A stretch of 5,136 nt of DNA from JBOHER01 sp050701115 (GTDB lineage: Bacteria > Actinomycetota > Actinomycetes > Mycobacteriales > Pseudonocardiaceae). The translations under genes and the position numbers were made by a program. This document shows positions 1-5,105 of this stretch, one piece after another. The notes below the pieces were generated by a model that searched no databases, had not been told where the DNA came from, and saw only the letters and a list, made by a program, of their open reading frames with translations. How positions within the stretch are numbered: position 1 is the stretch's first letter; every line of letters starts with the position of its first letter. The DNA lies in contig JBOHER010000482.1 in NCBI GenBank assembly GCA_050701115.1, forward strand, positions 1 through 5,136. The letters are read 5' to 3'.

Positions 1-42
1 CACTTTCACTCACGACCCCAGCCCAGCATGAGTGTGATCACC

Positions 43-56
43 AGGAGGGAAGGGAG
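43..56 (+). promoter_or_regulatory. Ribosome binding site deciding the acetyltransferase start
   Basis: The purine run AGGAGGGAAGGGAG ends four bases before the ATG at 61. An in-frame ATG at 28 has no such tract ahead of it and would add 11 residues without family similarity. This supports the start at 61. Confidence 0.65.
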
Positions 57-60
57 CCAT

Positions 61-501
61 ATGCCGGTACGGGATGCGCGGCGGGAGGATCTTGAAGAGA
101 TCTGTGCGCTCATCGAGGAGCACGCCGCCTATGAGGGAAACGACGAGCTGAAGCTGGATCGGGACGCGATGGGGGAGCACCTGTTCGGCGCCGACCCCAA
201 AGCGTGGGTGGTGCTCGCCCACCCGCACGATCAGCCCGACCGGACCGCGGGCTTCGCGTTCTGCAGCTGGAACTTCTCCACCTGGGAAGCCAGACCAGGG
301 ATCTGGATGGACGACCTGTTCATCCGACCCGAGTTCCGCCGGTTCGGATTGGGCCGGGAGTTGCTCGCCGAGTTGCGCAACCGCACCGAAGGCCGCGTCG
401 AGTGGGAGATGCAGGAGACCAACGCCAAGGCCGCCGAGTTCTACGCCGAATTGGGTGCGACTCCGGTACCGGGCTGGGTCCGTTACCGCTGGCAGCCGTG
501 A
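61..501 (+). CDS. GNAT-family N-acetyltransferase, diamine/thialysine acetyltransferase-like
   Basis: A 146-residue single-domain protein predicted to transfer an acetyl group from acetyl-CoA to a primary amine in the cytosol. The N-terminal segment (MPVRDARREDLEEI) is the usual first strand and helix of GNAT enzymes. Motif A lies at about residues 83-102: the strand MDDLFIRPEF is followed by the acetyl-CoA pyrophosphate loop R93-x-x-G96-x-G98. The C-terminal part has W-x-x-x-x-x-N121-x-x-A-x-x-F127-Y128-x-x-x-G132-A and a closing tryptophan (W139). This pattern, and the F-S-T-W segment at residues 72-75, resembles the spermidine/spermine and thialysine acetyltransferase branch. The substrate is inferred only by resemblance and could be another amine or amino acid. 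The start at 61 is preferred over the in-frame ATG at 28 because a strong purine-rich Shine-Dalgarno tract ends just before it and homology begins there. The stop overlaps a possible GTG start of the next gene. Confidence 0.85.
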   Translation: MPVRDARREDLEEICALIEEHAAYEGNDELKLDRDAMGEHLFGADPKAWVVLAHPHDQPDRTAGFAFCSWNFSTWEARPGIWMDDLFIRPEFRRFGLGRELLAELRNRTEGRVEWEMQETNAKAAEFYAELGATPVPGWVRYRWQP

Positions 502-523
502 GCTCACCGCACGAACCAGCCCG

Positions 524-529
524 TATCGT
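524..529 (+). promoter_or_regulatory. Possible -10 element for a leaderless mntR-like transcript
   Basis: TATCGT fits the actinobacterial -10 pattern TANNNT and ends seven bases before the ATG at 537. That is the spacing at which transcription would begin on the A of the start codon. No good -35 hexamer is visible 16-18 bases upstream, and the only ribosome-binding-like run (AGAAGG) sits one base from the ATG, too close to work normally. The element lies downstream of the acetyltransferase stop. Six-base matches arise easily by chance, so this is weak. Confidence 0.3.
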
Positions 530-536
530 AGAAGGC

Positions 537-1220
537 ATGCCGGACCGCCTGAACCGACTGTCGTCCTCCATCGAGGACTACGTCCGGGTCATCTACGGCC
601 TGGCCGAGCGCGGCGAGGAAGTCACCAACACCTCGCTGGCAGGCAGGCTGGGAGTGAGCCCGTCCTCGGCCTCCGGGATGGTCACCAAACTGTCCCAGAA
701 AGGCCTCGTCGCACACGTTCCGTATCGAGGGATCGGATTGACAAGGGAGGGGCTGCTGCTCGCCAGGTCCGTCCTGCGCAGACACCGGCTCATCGAGTCC
801 TATCTGGTGTCCGAACTCGGCTACACCTGGGACGAGGTACACACCGAGGCCGACCTGCTCGAGCACGTCGTCTCGGATCTGCTCGTCGAACGCATCGCGG
901 CCAAGCTCGGCAACCCGGTCCGCGACCCGCACGGTGACCCGATCCCTGCCGCCGACGGCAGCGTCGAGGAACTGTCCACCCGGATGCTCGACGAACTGGA
1001 GCCAGGCGCGGTCGGTGAGATCGTGCGGGTCTGGGACACCGACCCCGACCTGCTGCGTTTCCTCGCCGACCGGGAGATCGGTCTCGGCGAGCGCATCGAG
1101 GTGGTGGAGCGTCAGCCCTTCGGCGGTCCGCTGGTGGTGAAGGTGGGTACGCCCCCGACGGCCGCCACCCACGCGCTGGGCAAGGAAGTCGCCCAGGCGC
1201 TTTCGGTCGCTTTGCGGTAG
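537..1220 (+). CDS. mntR: DtxR-family metal-dependent transcriptional repressor, MntR/SirR-like
   Basis: A 227-residue DNA-binding repressor that should bind its operators when loaded with a divalent metal. Domains in order: winged helix-turn-helix at about residues 8-72 (SIEDYVRVIY, then LAGRLGVSPSSASGMVTKL as the helix-turn-helix); metal-binding and dimerisation domain at about 75-140 (RRHRLIESYL, EVHTEADLLEHVVSD, and the family signature DPHGDPIP); and an SH3-like FeoA-type domain at about 155-227. Aligned by eye to DtxR and Bacillus MntR, the metal ligand positions are D14, H83, E87, H102, D106, E109 and H110. DtxR/IdeR have Met10 and Cys102 where this protein has D14 and D106, so manganese is more likely than iron (inference). 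The three-domain length matches mycobacterial SirR. The start at ATG 537 is chosen because family similarity begins just after it. A GTG at 498 is in frame and would give 240 residues, overlapping the previous stop. No obvious metal-transport gene is adjacent. Confidence 0.85.
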   Translation: MPDRLNRLSSSIEDYVRVIYGLAERGEEVTNTSLAGRLGVSPSSASGMVTKLSQKGLVAHVPYRGIGLTREGLLLARSVLRRHRLIESYLVSELGYTWDEVHTEADLLEHVVSDLLVERIAAKLGNPVRDPHGDPIPAADGSVEELSTRMLDELEPGAVGEIVRVWDTDPDLLRFLADREIGLGERIEVVERQPFGGPLVVKVGTPPTAATHALGKEVAQALSVALR

Positions 1221-1237
1221 GAACCCAAGATCAGCGC

Positions 1238-1243
1238 TACCGT
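1238..1243 (+). promoter_or_regulatory. Possible -10 element for a leaderless HAD phosphatase transcript
   Basis: TACCGT fits TANNNT and ends six bases before the GTG at 1250. No Shine-Dalgarno sequence lies between the previous gene's stop (1220) and this GTG. A TTGCGG at 1212-1217 could be a -35 element but the 20-base spacer is long. The arrangement suggests a leaderless transcript, as is common in actinobacteria, but it could equally be read through from the upstream gene. Confidence 0.3.
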
Positions 1244-1249
1244 CATGGT

Positions 1250-2017
1250 GTGGACGGTGTTCGCGGAATCCTGATCGACATCGACGGTGTGCTCACCGTG
1301 TCCTGGCGGCCGATCGACGGTGCGGTGGGCACCCTTTCCCAGCTGCGGGAGCGGGATCTCGGTGTCGCGTTGCTCACCAACACCACCTCGAAATCGCGGG
1401 GCTGGATCGCGCAGACGCTTGCCGATGCCGGATTCGACGTCAGCATCGACGATATCGTCACCGCGCCGTCGGCCACCGCGGCGTACCTGAAGCAGCATCA
1501 CCCCGGCGCCCGCTGCCTGCTGCTCAACAGCGGAGACATCGGCGAGGACCTGGCGGGCATCACGCTCGTCGAGGACGATCCCGATGTCGTCGTGTTCGGT
1601 GGGGCGGGTCCGGAATTCTGCTACGACGCACTCAACCGTGCCTTCGGCTACCTGCAGGACGGGGCCCGGCTGATCGCGATGCAACGCAATCTGTTCTGGC
1701 GTACCGATGCCGGGCTGCAGTTGGACACCGGCGCGTTCCTGCTCGGGCTGGAACGGGCGGCGCACCTCGAGGCCGAGGTCGTCGGCAAGCCAGCGGCCAG
1801 CTTCTTCACCGGCGCGCTCTCCGCGATCGGCGTGCGGGCAGCACAGGCAATGATGATCGGCGACGACATCGAGTCCGACGTACTGGCGGCCCAGGAGATC
1901 GGCATCACCGGCGTGCTGGTCAAGACCGGCAAGTACCTGCCGGAAACGCTCCGCGATGCCGACGGCACGCCGGATCACGTGATCGACTCGATCGCCGGCC
2001 TGCCCGGGCTTTTGTGA
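1250..2017 (+). CDS. HAD-superfamily class IIA phosphatase, LHPP-like
   Basis: A 255-residue cytosolic phosphohydrolase of the HAD superfamily with a class C2 cap, similar to the LHPP (phospholysine/phosphohistidine inorganic pyrophosphate phosphatase) type. All four HAD motifs are present. Motif I is D10-I-D12-G-V-L, with D10 the nucleophile and D12 the general acid. Motif II is LLT43NTT. Motif III is K180 in VVGKPA. Motif IV is G204-D205-D206-I-E-S-D210, the magnesium site. The cap domain occupies roughly residues 70-175. The C-terminal GVLVKTGKY is typical of class IIA members. The physiological substrate cannot be told from sequence; sugar phosphate, nucleotide or phosphoamino acid substrates are all possible. 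The GTG start is the only in-frame start that keeps motif I near the N-terminus as in homologues, and it has no Shine-Dalgarno sequence. It begins 29 bases after the metalloregulator stop and converges on kstR. Confidence 0.87.
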   Translation: MDGVRGILIDIDGVLTVSWRPIDGAVGTLSQLRERDLGVALLTNTTSKSRGWIAQTLADAGFDVSIDDIVTAPSATAAYLKQHHPGARCLLLNSGDIGEDLAGITLVEDDPDVVVFGGAGPEFCYDALNRAFGYLQDGARLIAMQRNLFWRTDAGLQLDTGAFLLGLERAAHLEAEVVGKPAASFFTGALSAIGVRAAQAMMIGDDIESDVLAAQEIGITGVLVKTGKYLPETLRDADGTPDHVIDSIAGLPGLL

Positions 2018-2052
2018 TCGCCCACGCTGCGGGGCGCGGCGACCCCTTGCAG

Positions 2053-2679
2053 CTAGCCCTCGGACTCCAGCAGCAGGTTCACCGACAGTTCGAGCCGGTT
2101 CTGCACGTCGGCCGCCGACGCCCTGCGGGTCACCCACGCCACCAGGTTGGCCATCCACACATCGGCGATCAGATGGAAGATCGCCCGGTCACGCTCGCTG
2201 GGCTCGTCCTTGCCCATCGCGCTGGCGAACATGCTTTCCATCAGGTGACCGACCAGTTCCACCTCGGCAGCAGCAGTGGTGTCGGCGAACATGAACGCGC
2301 GCACCATCGCCTCGGTTAGGTGCGGGTCGCGCTGCATCATGTGGGTGTTGCGGCCCAGCACGAACAGTAACCGTTCCTTCGGGGTGTCCCCTGGAATGGC
2401 GGAGCGCTCGAGCTTCTCGTGCGCACGTTGGAACTCCCTGGCCAGCCCCGCGACCAGGAGATGGATCTTGGACGGGAAGTAGCGGTACAGGGTGCCGAGC
2501 GCGACATCGGCCTTTTCGGCGACCGCACGCATCTGCACCGCGTCGTAGCCACCCTTCGTCGCCAGCGCCAGGGTTGCGTCGATGATCCGCTTACGCCGAT
2601 CACGCTGCGCGGCTGAGCCGAGCTCCTCGCCCCTGAGCGTGGGCATTGCGGTGGTTTTCGCGTTCGCTTTTGGCGGCAT
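2053..2679 (-). CDS. kstR: TetR-family repressor KstR of steroid catabolism
   Basis: A 208-residue TetR-family repressor. The N-terminal helix-turn-helix is at about residues 27-72 (RDRRKRIIDATLALATKGGY, then VQMRAVAEKADVALGTLYRYFPSK), followed by an all-helical ligand-binding and dimerisation domain. The strings RRKRI-DAT, KGGY-AVQMRAVA, ADVA-GTLYRYFPSK-HLLV, LTEAM-RA, SMFA-AM and TRRASA-DV match what I recall of Mycobacterium tuberculosis KstR (Rv3574). In that family KstR represses the cholesterol regulon and is released by steroid-CoA thioesters such as 3-oxo-cholest-4-en-26-oyl-CoA. Divergent pairing with fadE34 is the same arrangement as Rv3574/Rv3573c, and an operator matching the KstR consensus lies between them. 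The start at 2679 has an AGGGAG ribosome binding site eight bases upstream; the internal ATG at codon 12 has none. The N-terminal tail of about 20 residues before the conserved GSAAQRDRRKR is lysine/alanine-rich and longer than in the mycobacterial protein. Confidence 0.93.
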   Translation of the reverse strand: MPPKANAKTTAMPTLRGEELGSAAQRDRRKRIIDATLALATKGGYDAVQMRAVAEKADVALGTLYRYFPSKIHLLVAGLAREFQRAHEKLERSAIPGDTPKERLLFVLGRNTHMMQRDPHLTEAMVRAFMFADTTAAAEVELVGHLMESMFASAMGKDEPSERDRAIFHLIADVWMANLVAWVTRRASAADVQNRLELSVNLLLESEG

Positions 2680-2687
2680 GGATGTGT

Positions 2688-2693
2688 CTCCCT
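2688..2693 (-). promoter_or_regulatory. Ribosome binding site of kstR
   Basis: On the minus strand AGGGAG lies eight bases upstream of the kstR ATG, an ideal spacing. It supports the longer start rather than the internal methionine at codon 12. Confidence 0.6.
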
Positions 2694-2732
2694 GACGCGG
2701 TGTGTGTTTCGTTCCGGAGCGTGGGTGCGCAT

Positions 2733-2746
2733 CGGAACTTGTTTCA
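2733..2746. promoter_or_regulatory. Imperfect KstR operator (kstR-proximal)
   Basis: CGGAACTTGTTTCA matches the published KstR motif TNNAACNNGTTNNA at all fixed positions except the first (C for T). The AAC and GTT half-site cores and their two-base spacing are intact. It lies about 54 bases upstream of the kstR ATG and just downstream of a plausible kstR promoter, which would suit autorepression. The weaker fit suggests lower affinity than the fadE34-proximal site. Confidence 0.55.
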
Positions 2747-2758
2747 GTTTCTCCGCTG

Positions 2759-2786
2759 AGACTACCCGAGATCGGCTGTCGCTCAA
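2759..2786 (-). promoter_or_regulatory. Candidate kstR promoter
   Basis: On the minus strand TTGAGC (2786-2781) and TAGTCT (2764-2759) are separated by 16 bases and resemble a housekeeping sigma -35/-10 pair (TTGACN and TANNNT). The predicted transcription start near 2752 lies immediately upstream of the imperfect KstR operator, so a bound repressor would block initiation or early elongation. It is predicted from pattern only. Confidence 0.35.
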
Positions 2787-2821
2787 CTACGGGTTGTTAT
2801 CGAGTTGCCCGCGAGCCGTGG

Positions 2822-2851
2822 TCGACGCAAAGCTATAACACGTTCTACTCT
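2822..2851 (+). promoter_or_regulatory. Candidate fadE34 promoter overlapping the KstR operator
   Basis: TCGACG (2822-2827) and TACTCT (2846-2851), spaced by 18 bases, form a plausible -35/-10 pair with initiation near 2858 and a leader of about 25 bases before the GTG. The perfect KstR operator fills the spacer and touches the -10, so repression by promoter occlusion fits. An alternative -10, TATAAC at 2834-2839, lies inside the operator but lacks the conserved final T and has no well-placed -35. Confidence 0.4.
2834..2847. promoter_or_regulatory. KstR operator, perfect consensus match (fadE34-proximal)
   Basis: TATAACACGTTCTA satisfies every fixed position of the KstR motif TNNAACNNGTTNNA. 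It sits 35 bases upstream of the fadE34 start codon, in the intergenic region shared with the divergent kstR gene, overlapping the candidate promoter. Together with the identity of both flanking genes this is strong evidence for a functional KstR site. Confidence 0.85.
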
Positions 2852-2859
2852 GTGCAGAG
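2848..2859. repeat. Short inverted repeat abutting the KstR operator
   Basis: CTCTG and CAGAG, five-base arms separated by TG, begin one base after the KstR operator and cover the predicted -10/start region of fadE34. It could be a second regulator's site or an mRNA 5' hairpin, or chance; arms of this length are not rare. Confidence 0.35.
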
Positions 2860-2872
2860 CAGTTCGAGCCGC

Positions 2873-2878
2873 AGGAGG
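2873..2878 (+). promoter_or_regulatory. Ribosome binding site of fadE34
   Basis: AGGAGG lies four bases before the GTG at 2883. A perfect Shine-Dalgarno core at slightly short spacing fixes this GTG as the start and excludes the longer upstream in-frame reading, which would run through the operator. Confidence 0.75.
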
Positions 2879-2882
2879 AATC

Positions 2883-5084
2883 GTGCCGATCGCCATCACC
2901 GACACCCAGCGGGCCCTGGCCTCGTCCATTCGGGACTGGGCGGCGCGCATCAGCCCGATCGATGCGGTGCGGGCCGGCAAGCAGGGGCCGCCTGGGCCCG
3001 CGCGGCCGACGTGGTCGCAGCTCGCCGGGATCGGGGTGTTCGGCATCGCTGTGCCTGACGAACTGGGCGGTGCGGGCGGGTCGATCGTCGACGCAGCGGC
3101 CGCGCTCGAGGAGACCGCGGGCGCGCTGGTGCCCGGCCCGGTACTGCCGACGATGCTGGCCGCCTTGGTACTCGGTCGTGCGCCAGACGCACCCCTTGCG
3201 AAGGAGTTGGTGCCCGCGCTGGTGTCCGGTAACGCGCGTGCGGCCGTCGCGGTCGGCGAGACCACGCTGGTCGGCACGGTAGCGGGCGACGGCGGTATCC
3301 GGGTCGACGGTGATGCCGGCCTGGTGCTCGGCGCGGATCGCGGCGCGCACCTGCTGCTCGCGGCGACCGTGGACGGTACCCAGCGCTGGTTCGTCCTTCC
3401 CGCCGAACACCCCGGCGTGGTGGTCGAGCCGGCAGAGCCGATCGACTTCTCCCGCGCGGTCGCGCGGGTACGCTTCGACGACGTCACCGTGCCCTCGACC
3501 GCGGTCGTCGCTGGGTGCTCCGGTGAGCTGGTGCGCGATCTCGCCGCGGTCCTCGCCGCGGCGGAAGCGGCGGGCATCGCCGCGTGGTGTGTGCGCACCG
3601 CGGGCGACTACGCCCGCGTGCGCGAGCAGTTCGGCCGCAAGATCGGTTCCTTTCAGGCAGTCAAGCAACTGTGTGCGCACGCTCTGTGTCGAGCCGAGCA
3701 AGCCGCAGCGCTGGCCTGGGACGCTGCCAGGGCCGTCGATGAGGCCCCTGACCAGCGTTCCTTCGCCGCCGCCGTGGCCGCAGCCGGGTCGCTGGACGCG
3801 GCGGTGGACAACGCCAAGGACTGCATTCAGGTGCTCGGCGGCATCGGCTTCACCTGGGAACACGAGGCGCACCTGTACCTGCGCAGGGCCATCGCCCTGC
3901 GTCAGTTGCTCGGTGGCTCGTCGGCCTGGCGCAGGCGCACCGCGCGGCTCGCCATGGCAGGAACCCGCAGGAGTCTGACCGTGGATGCCGCTGACTACGA
4001 GCCGGACGCGGCCGTGCCGGATGCCGTGCGCGCCGGCATCCGTGCGGAGGCAGCGCGGATCGCCGCGCTGCCCGCGGAGCAGCGGCGCGCGCGGCTGGTC
4101 GAGACCGGCTACCTGGTGCCGCATTGGCCGAAGCCCTACGGCCTGGCCGCCACGCCCGCCCTCCAATTGGCGATCGACGCCGAGCTGGACCGGGCCGGGG
4201 TGAGCAGGCCGAACCTGGTGATCGGCGCGTGGGCGATGCCCACGCTCCTTTCGCACGGCACCCTGGAGCAAGCCGAGCGGTTCGTCACGCCGACCCTGCT
4301 CGGCGAGCTGACCTGGTGTCAGCTGTTCAGCGAACCGGAGGCCGGATCCGACCTGGCGTCGTTGCGGACGACGGCGGAGCGGGTGGACGGCGGATGGCGG
4401 CTCACCGGGCAGAAGGTGTGGACCTCGCTCGCGCGCGAAGCGGATTGGGCGATCTGCCTTGCCCGCACCGACCCCGCAGCCCCGAAGCACAAGGGCATCA
4501 CCTACTTCCTGGTGGACATGCGATCCGAGGGCATCGAGACCAGGCCGCTGCGGGAGATCACCGGTGACGCGCGATTCAACGAGGTGTTCCTGTCCGAGGT
4601 GTTCGTGCCGGACGACTGCGTGGTCGGCGAGGTCAATGGAGGCTGGCGCCTGGCACGCACCACGCTTGCGAATGAACGGGTCGCCATGAGCGGCGGTTCC
4701 TCGCTCGGCGAGAGCGTCGAACGGCTGCTGGACCTGGTGCGCGAGCGGGGCACTGATCAGATCGGCGGGGACGAGCTGGGCAGGTTGATCGCCGAGGGCT
4801 CGGCGTGCTCGATCCTCGACCTGCGGTCGGTGGTGCGCAGCCTGGGCGGTCAGGATCCCGGCCACGAATCCAGTGTGCGCAAGCTCGTCGGTGTGCACCA
4901 CCGGCAGGCTGTGGCCGAGGCCGCGCTCGAGTTGCTCGGGCCGGACGGTGCGATAGTGCTGGGATCCACCCGGGACGTCCAGCACGAGTTCCTGCTGAGC
5001 CGGTGCCTGAGCATCGCGGGTGGCACGACTCAGGTGCTGCTCAACGTCGCAGCGGAACGCCTGCTCGGGCTGCCGCGGGAGTAG
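2883..5084 (+). CDS. fadE34: Fused two-domain steroid acyl-CoA dehydrogenase FadE34
   Basis: A 733-residue cytosolic flavoenzyme with two tandem acyl-CoA dehydrogenase folds, close to the roughly 710 residues of mycobacterial FadE34 (ChsE3). That enzyme oxidises the alpha,beta bond of steroid-CoA thioesters with a C24 (five-carbon) side chain. The N-terminal half (about 1-360) keeps the C-terminal-domain FAD contacts: R247-E-Q-F-G-R-K and Q316-V-L-G-G-I-G-F. It lacks a recognisable SEPxAGSD loop. A linker of about 20-25 residues follows near 358-382. The C-terminal half (about 383-733) has the FAD/substrate loop Q480-L-F-S-E484-P-E-A-G-S-D490 and W513-T-S, and ends in SIAGGTTQV...AERLLGLPRE, but lacks the R-x-Q-F-G and Q-x-x-G-G-x-G motifs. 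One complete FAD site per chain is inferred. E598 in NERVAMSGG sits where isovaleryl-CoA dehydrogenase has its catalytic Glu. Divergent from kstR and preceded by a KstR operator, so it should be induced by steroid metabolites. No frameshift or truncation is seen. Confidence 0.93.
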   Translation: MPIAITDTQRALASSIRDWAARISPIDAVRAGKQGPPGPARPTWSQLAGIGVFGIAVPDELGGAGGSIVDAAAALEETAGALVPGPVLPTMLAALVLGRAPDAPLAKELVPALVSGNARAAVAVGETTLVGTVAGDGGIRVDGDAGLVLGADRGAHLLLAATVDGTQRWFVLPAEHPGVVVEPAEPIDFSRAVARVRFDDVTVPSTAVVAGCSGELVRDLAAVLAAAEAAGIAAWCVRTAGDYARVREQFGRKIGSFQAVKQLCAHALCRAEQAAALAWDAARAVDEAPDQRSFAAAVAAAGSLDAAVDNAKDCIQVLGGIGFTWEHEAHLYLRRAIALRQLLGGSSAWRRRTARLAMAGTRRSLTVDAADYEPDAAVPDAVRAGIRAEAARIAALPAEQRRARLVETGYLVPHWPKPYGLAATPALQLAIDAELDRAGVSRPNLVIGAWAMPTLLSHGTLEQAERFVTPTLLGELTWCQLFSEPEAGSDLASLRTTAERVDGGWRLTGQKVWTSLAREADWAICLARTDPAAPKHKGITYFLVDMRSEGIETRPLREITGDARFNEVFLSEVFVPDDCVVGEVNGGWRLARTTLANERVAMSGGSSLGESVERLLDLVRERGTDQIGGDELGRLIAEGSACSILDLRSVVRSLGGQDPGHESSVRKLVGVHHRQAVAEAALELLGPDGAIVLGSTRDVQHEFLLSRCLSIAGGTTQVLLNVAAERLLGLPRE

Positions 5085-5105
5085 GGCGCGTGGCGGGCTG
5101 AAGGT

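Noticed and set aside
7..34. CACTCA/TGAGTG inverted repeat upstream of the acetyltransferase
   Set aside because: Six-base arms 16 bases apart without further symmetry; the upstream context is cut off by the window edge, so no operator can be supported.
204..536. N-terminal extension of the metalloregulator frame back to 204
   Set aside because: The extension lies inside the acetyltransferase gene in another frame and its residues resemble no known domain; DtxR-family similarity begins only after 537.
2031..2046. GGGG/CCCC stem between the HAD gene and kstR as a bidirectional terminator
   Set aside because: Only four perfect pairs around an eight-base loop and no T-run on either strand; too weak to call.
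1112..2158. A 348-codon open frame on the minus strand across the HAD gene
   Set aside because: It overlaps three recognised genes in full or part and has low-complexity Arg/Gly/Ala composition with no family motif; a shadow of GC-biased codons.
2784..2796. CAAC/GTTG inverted repeat in the kstR-fadE34 gap as a third KstR operator
   Set aside because: The half-sites are separated by five bases instead of the two required by the KstR motif, and the outer bases do not match; four-base arms are common by chance.
2805..2882. Longer fadE34 start upstream of 2883
   Set aside because: It would translate through the KstR operator and promoter, and the AGGAGG at 2873-2878 fits the GTG at 2883.
2787..4985. 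A 732-codon open frame on the minus strand opposite fadE34
   Set aside because: It mirrors a real, well-recognised gene in GC-rich DNA, where antisense frames often stay open. Its translation has no recognisable domain, is rich in Arg/Gly/His/Gln, and would start inside fadE34 and end in the operator region.
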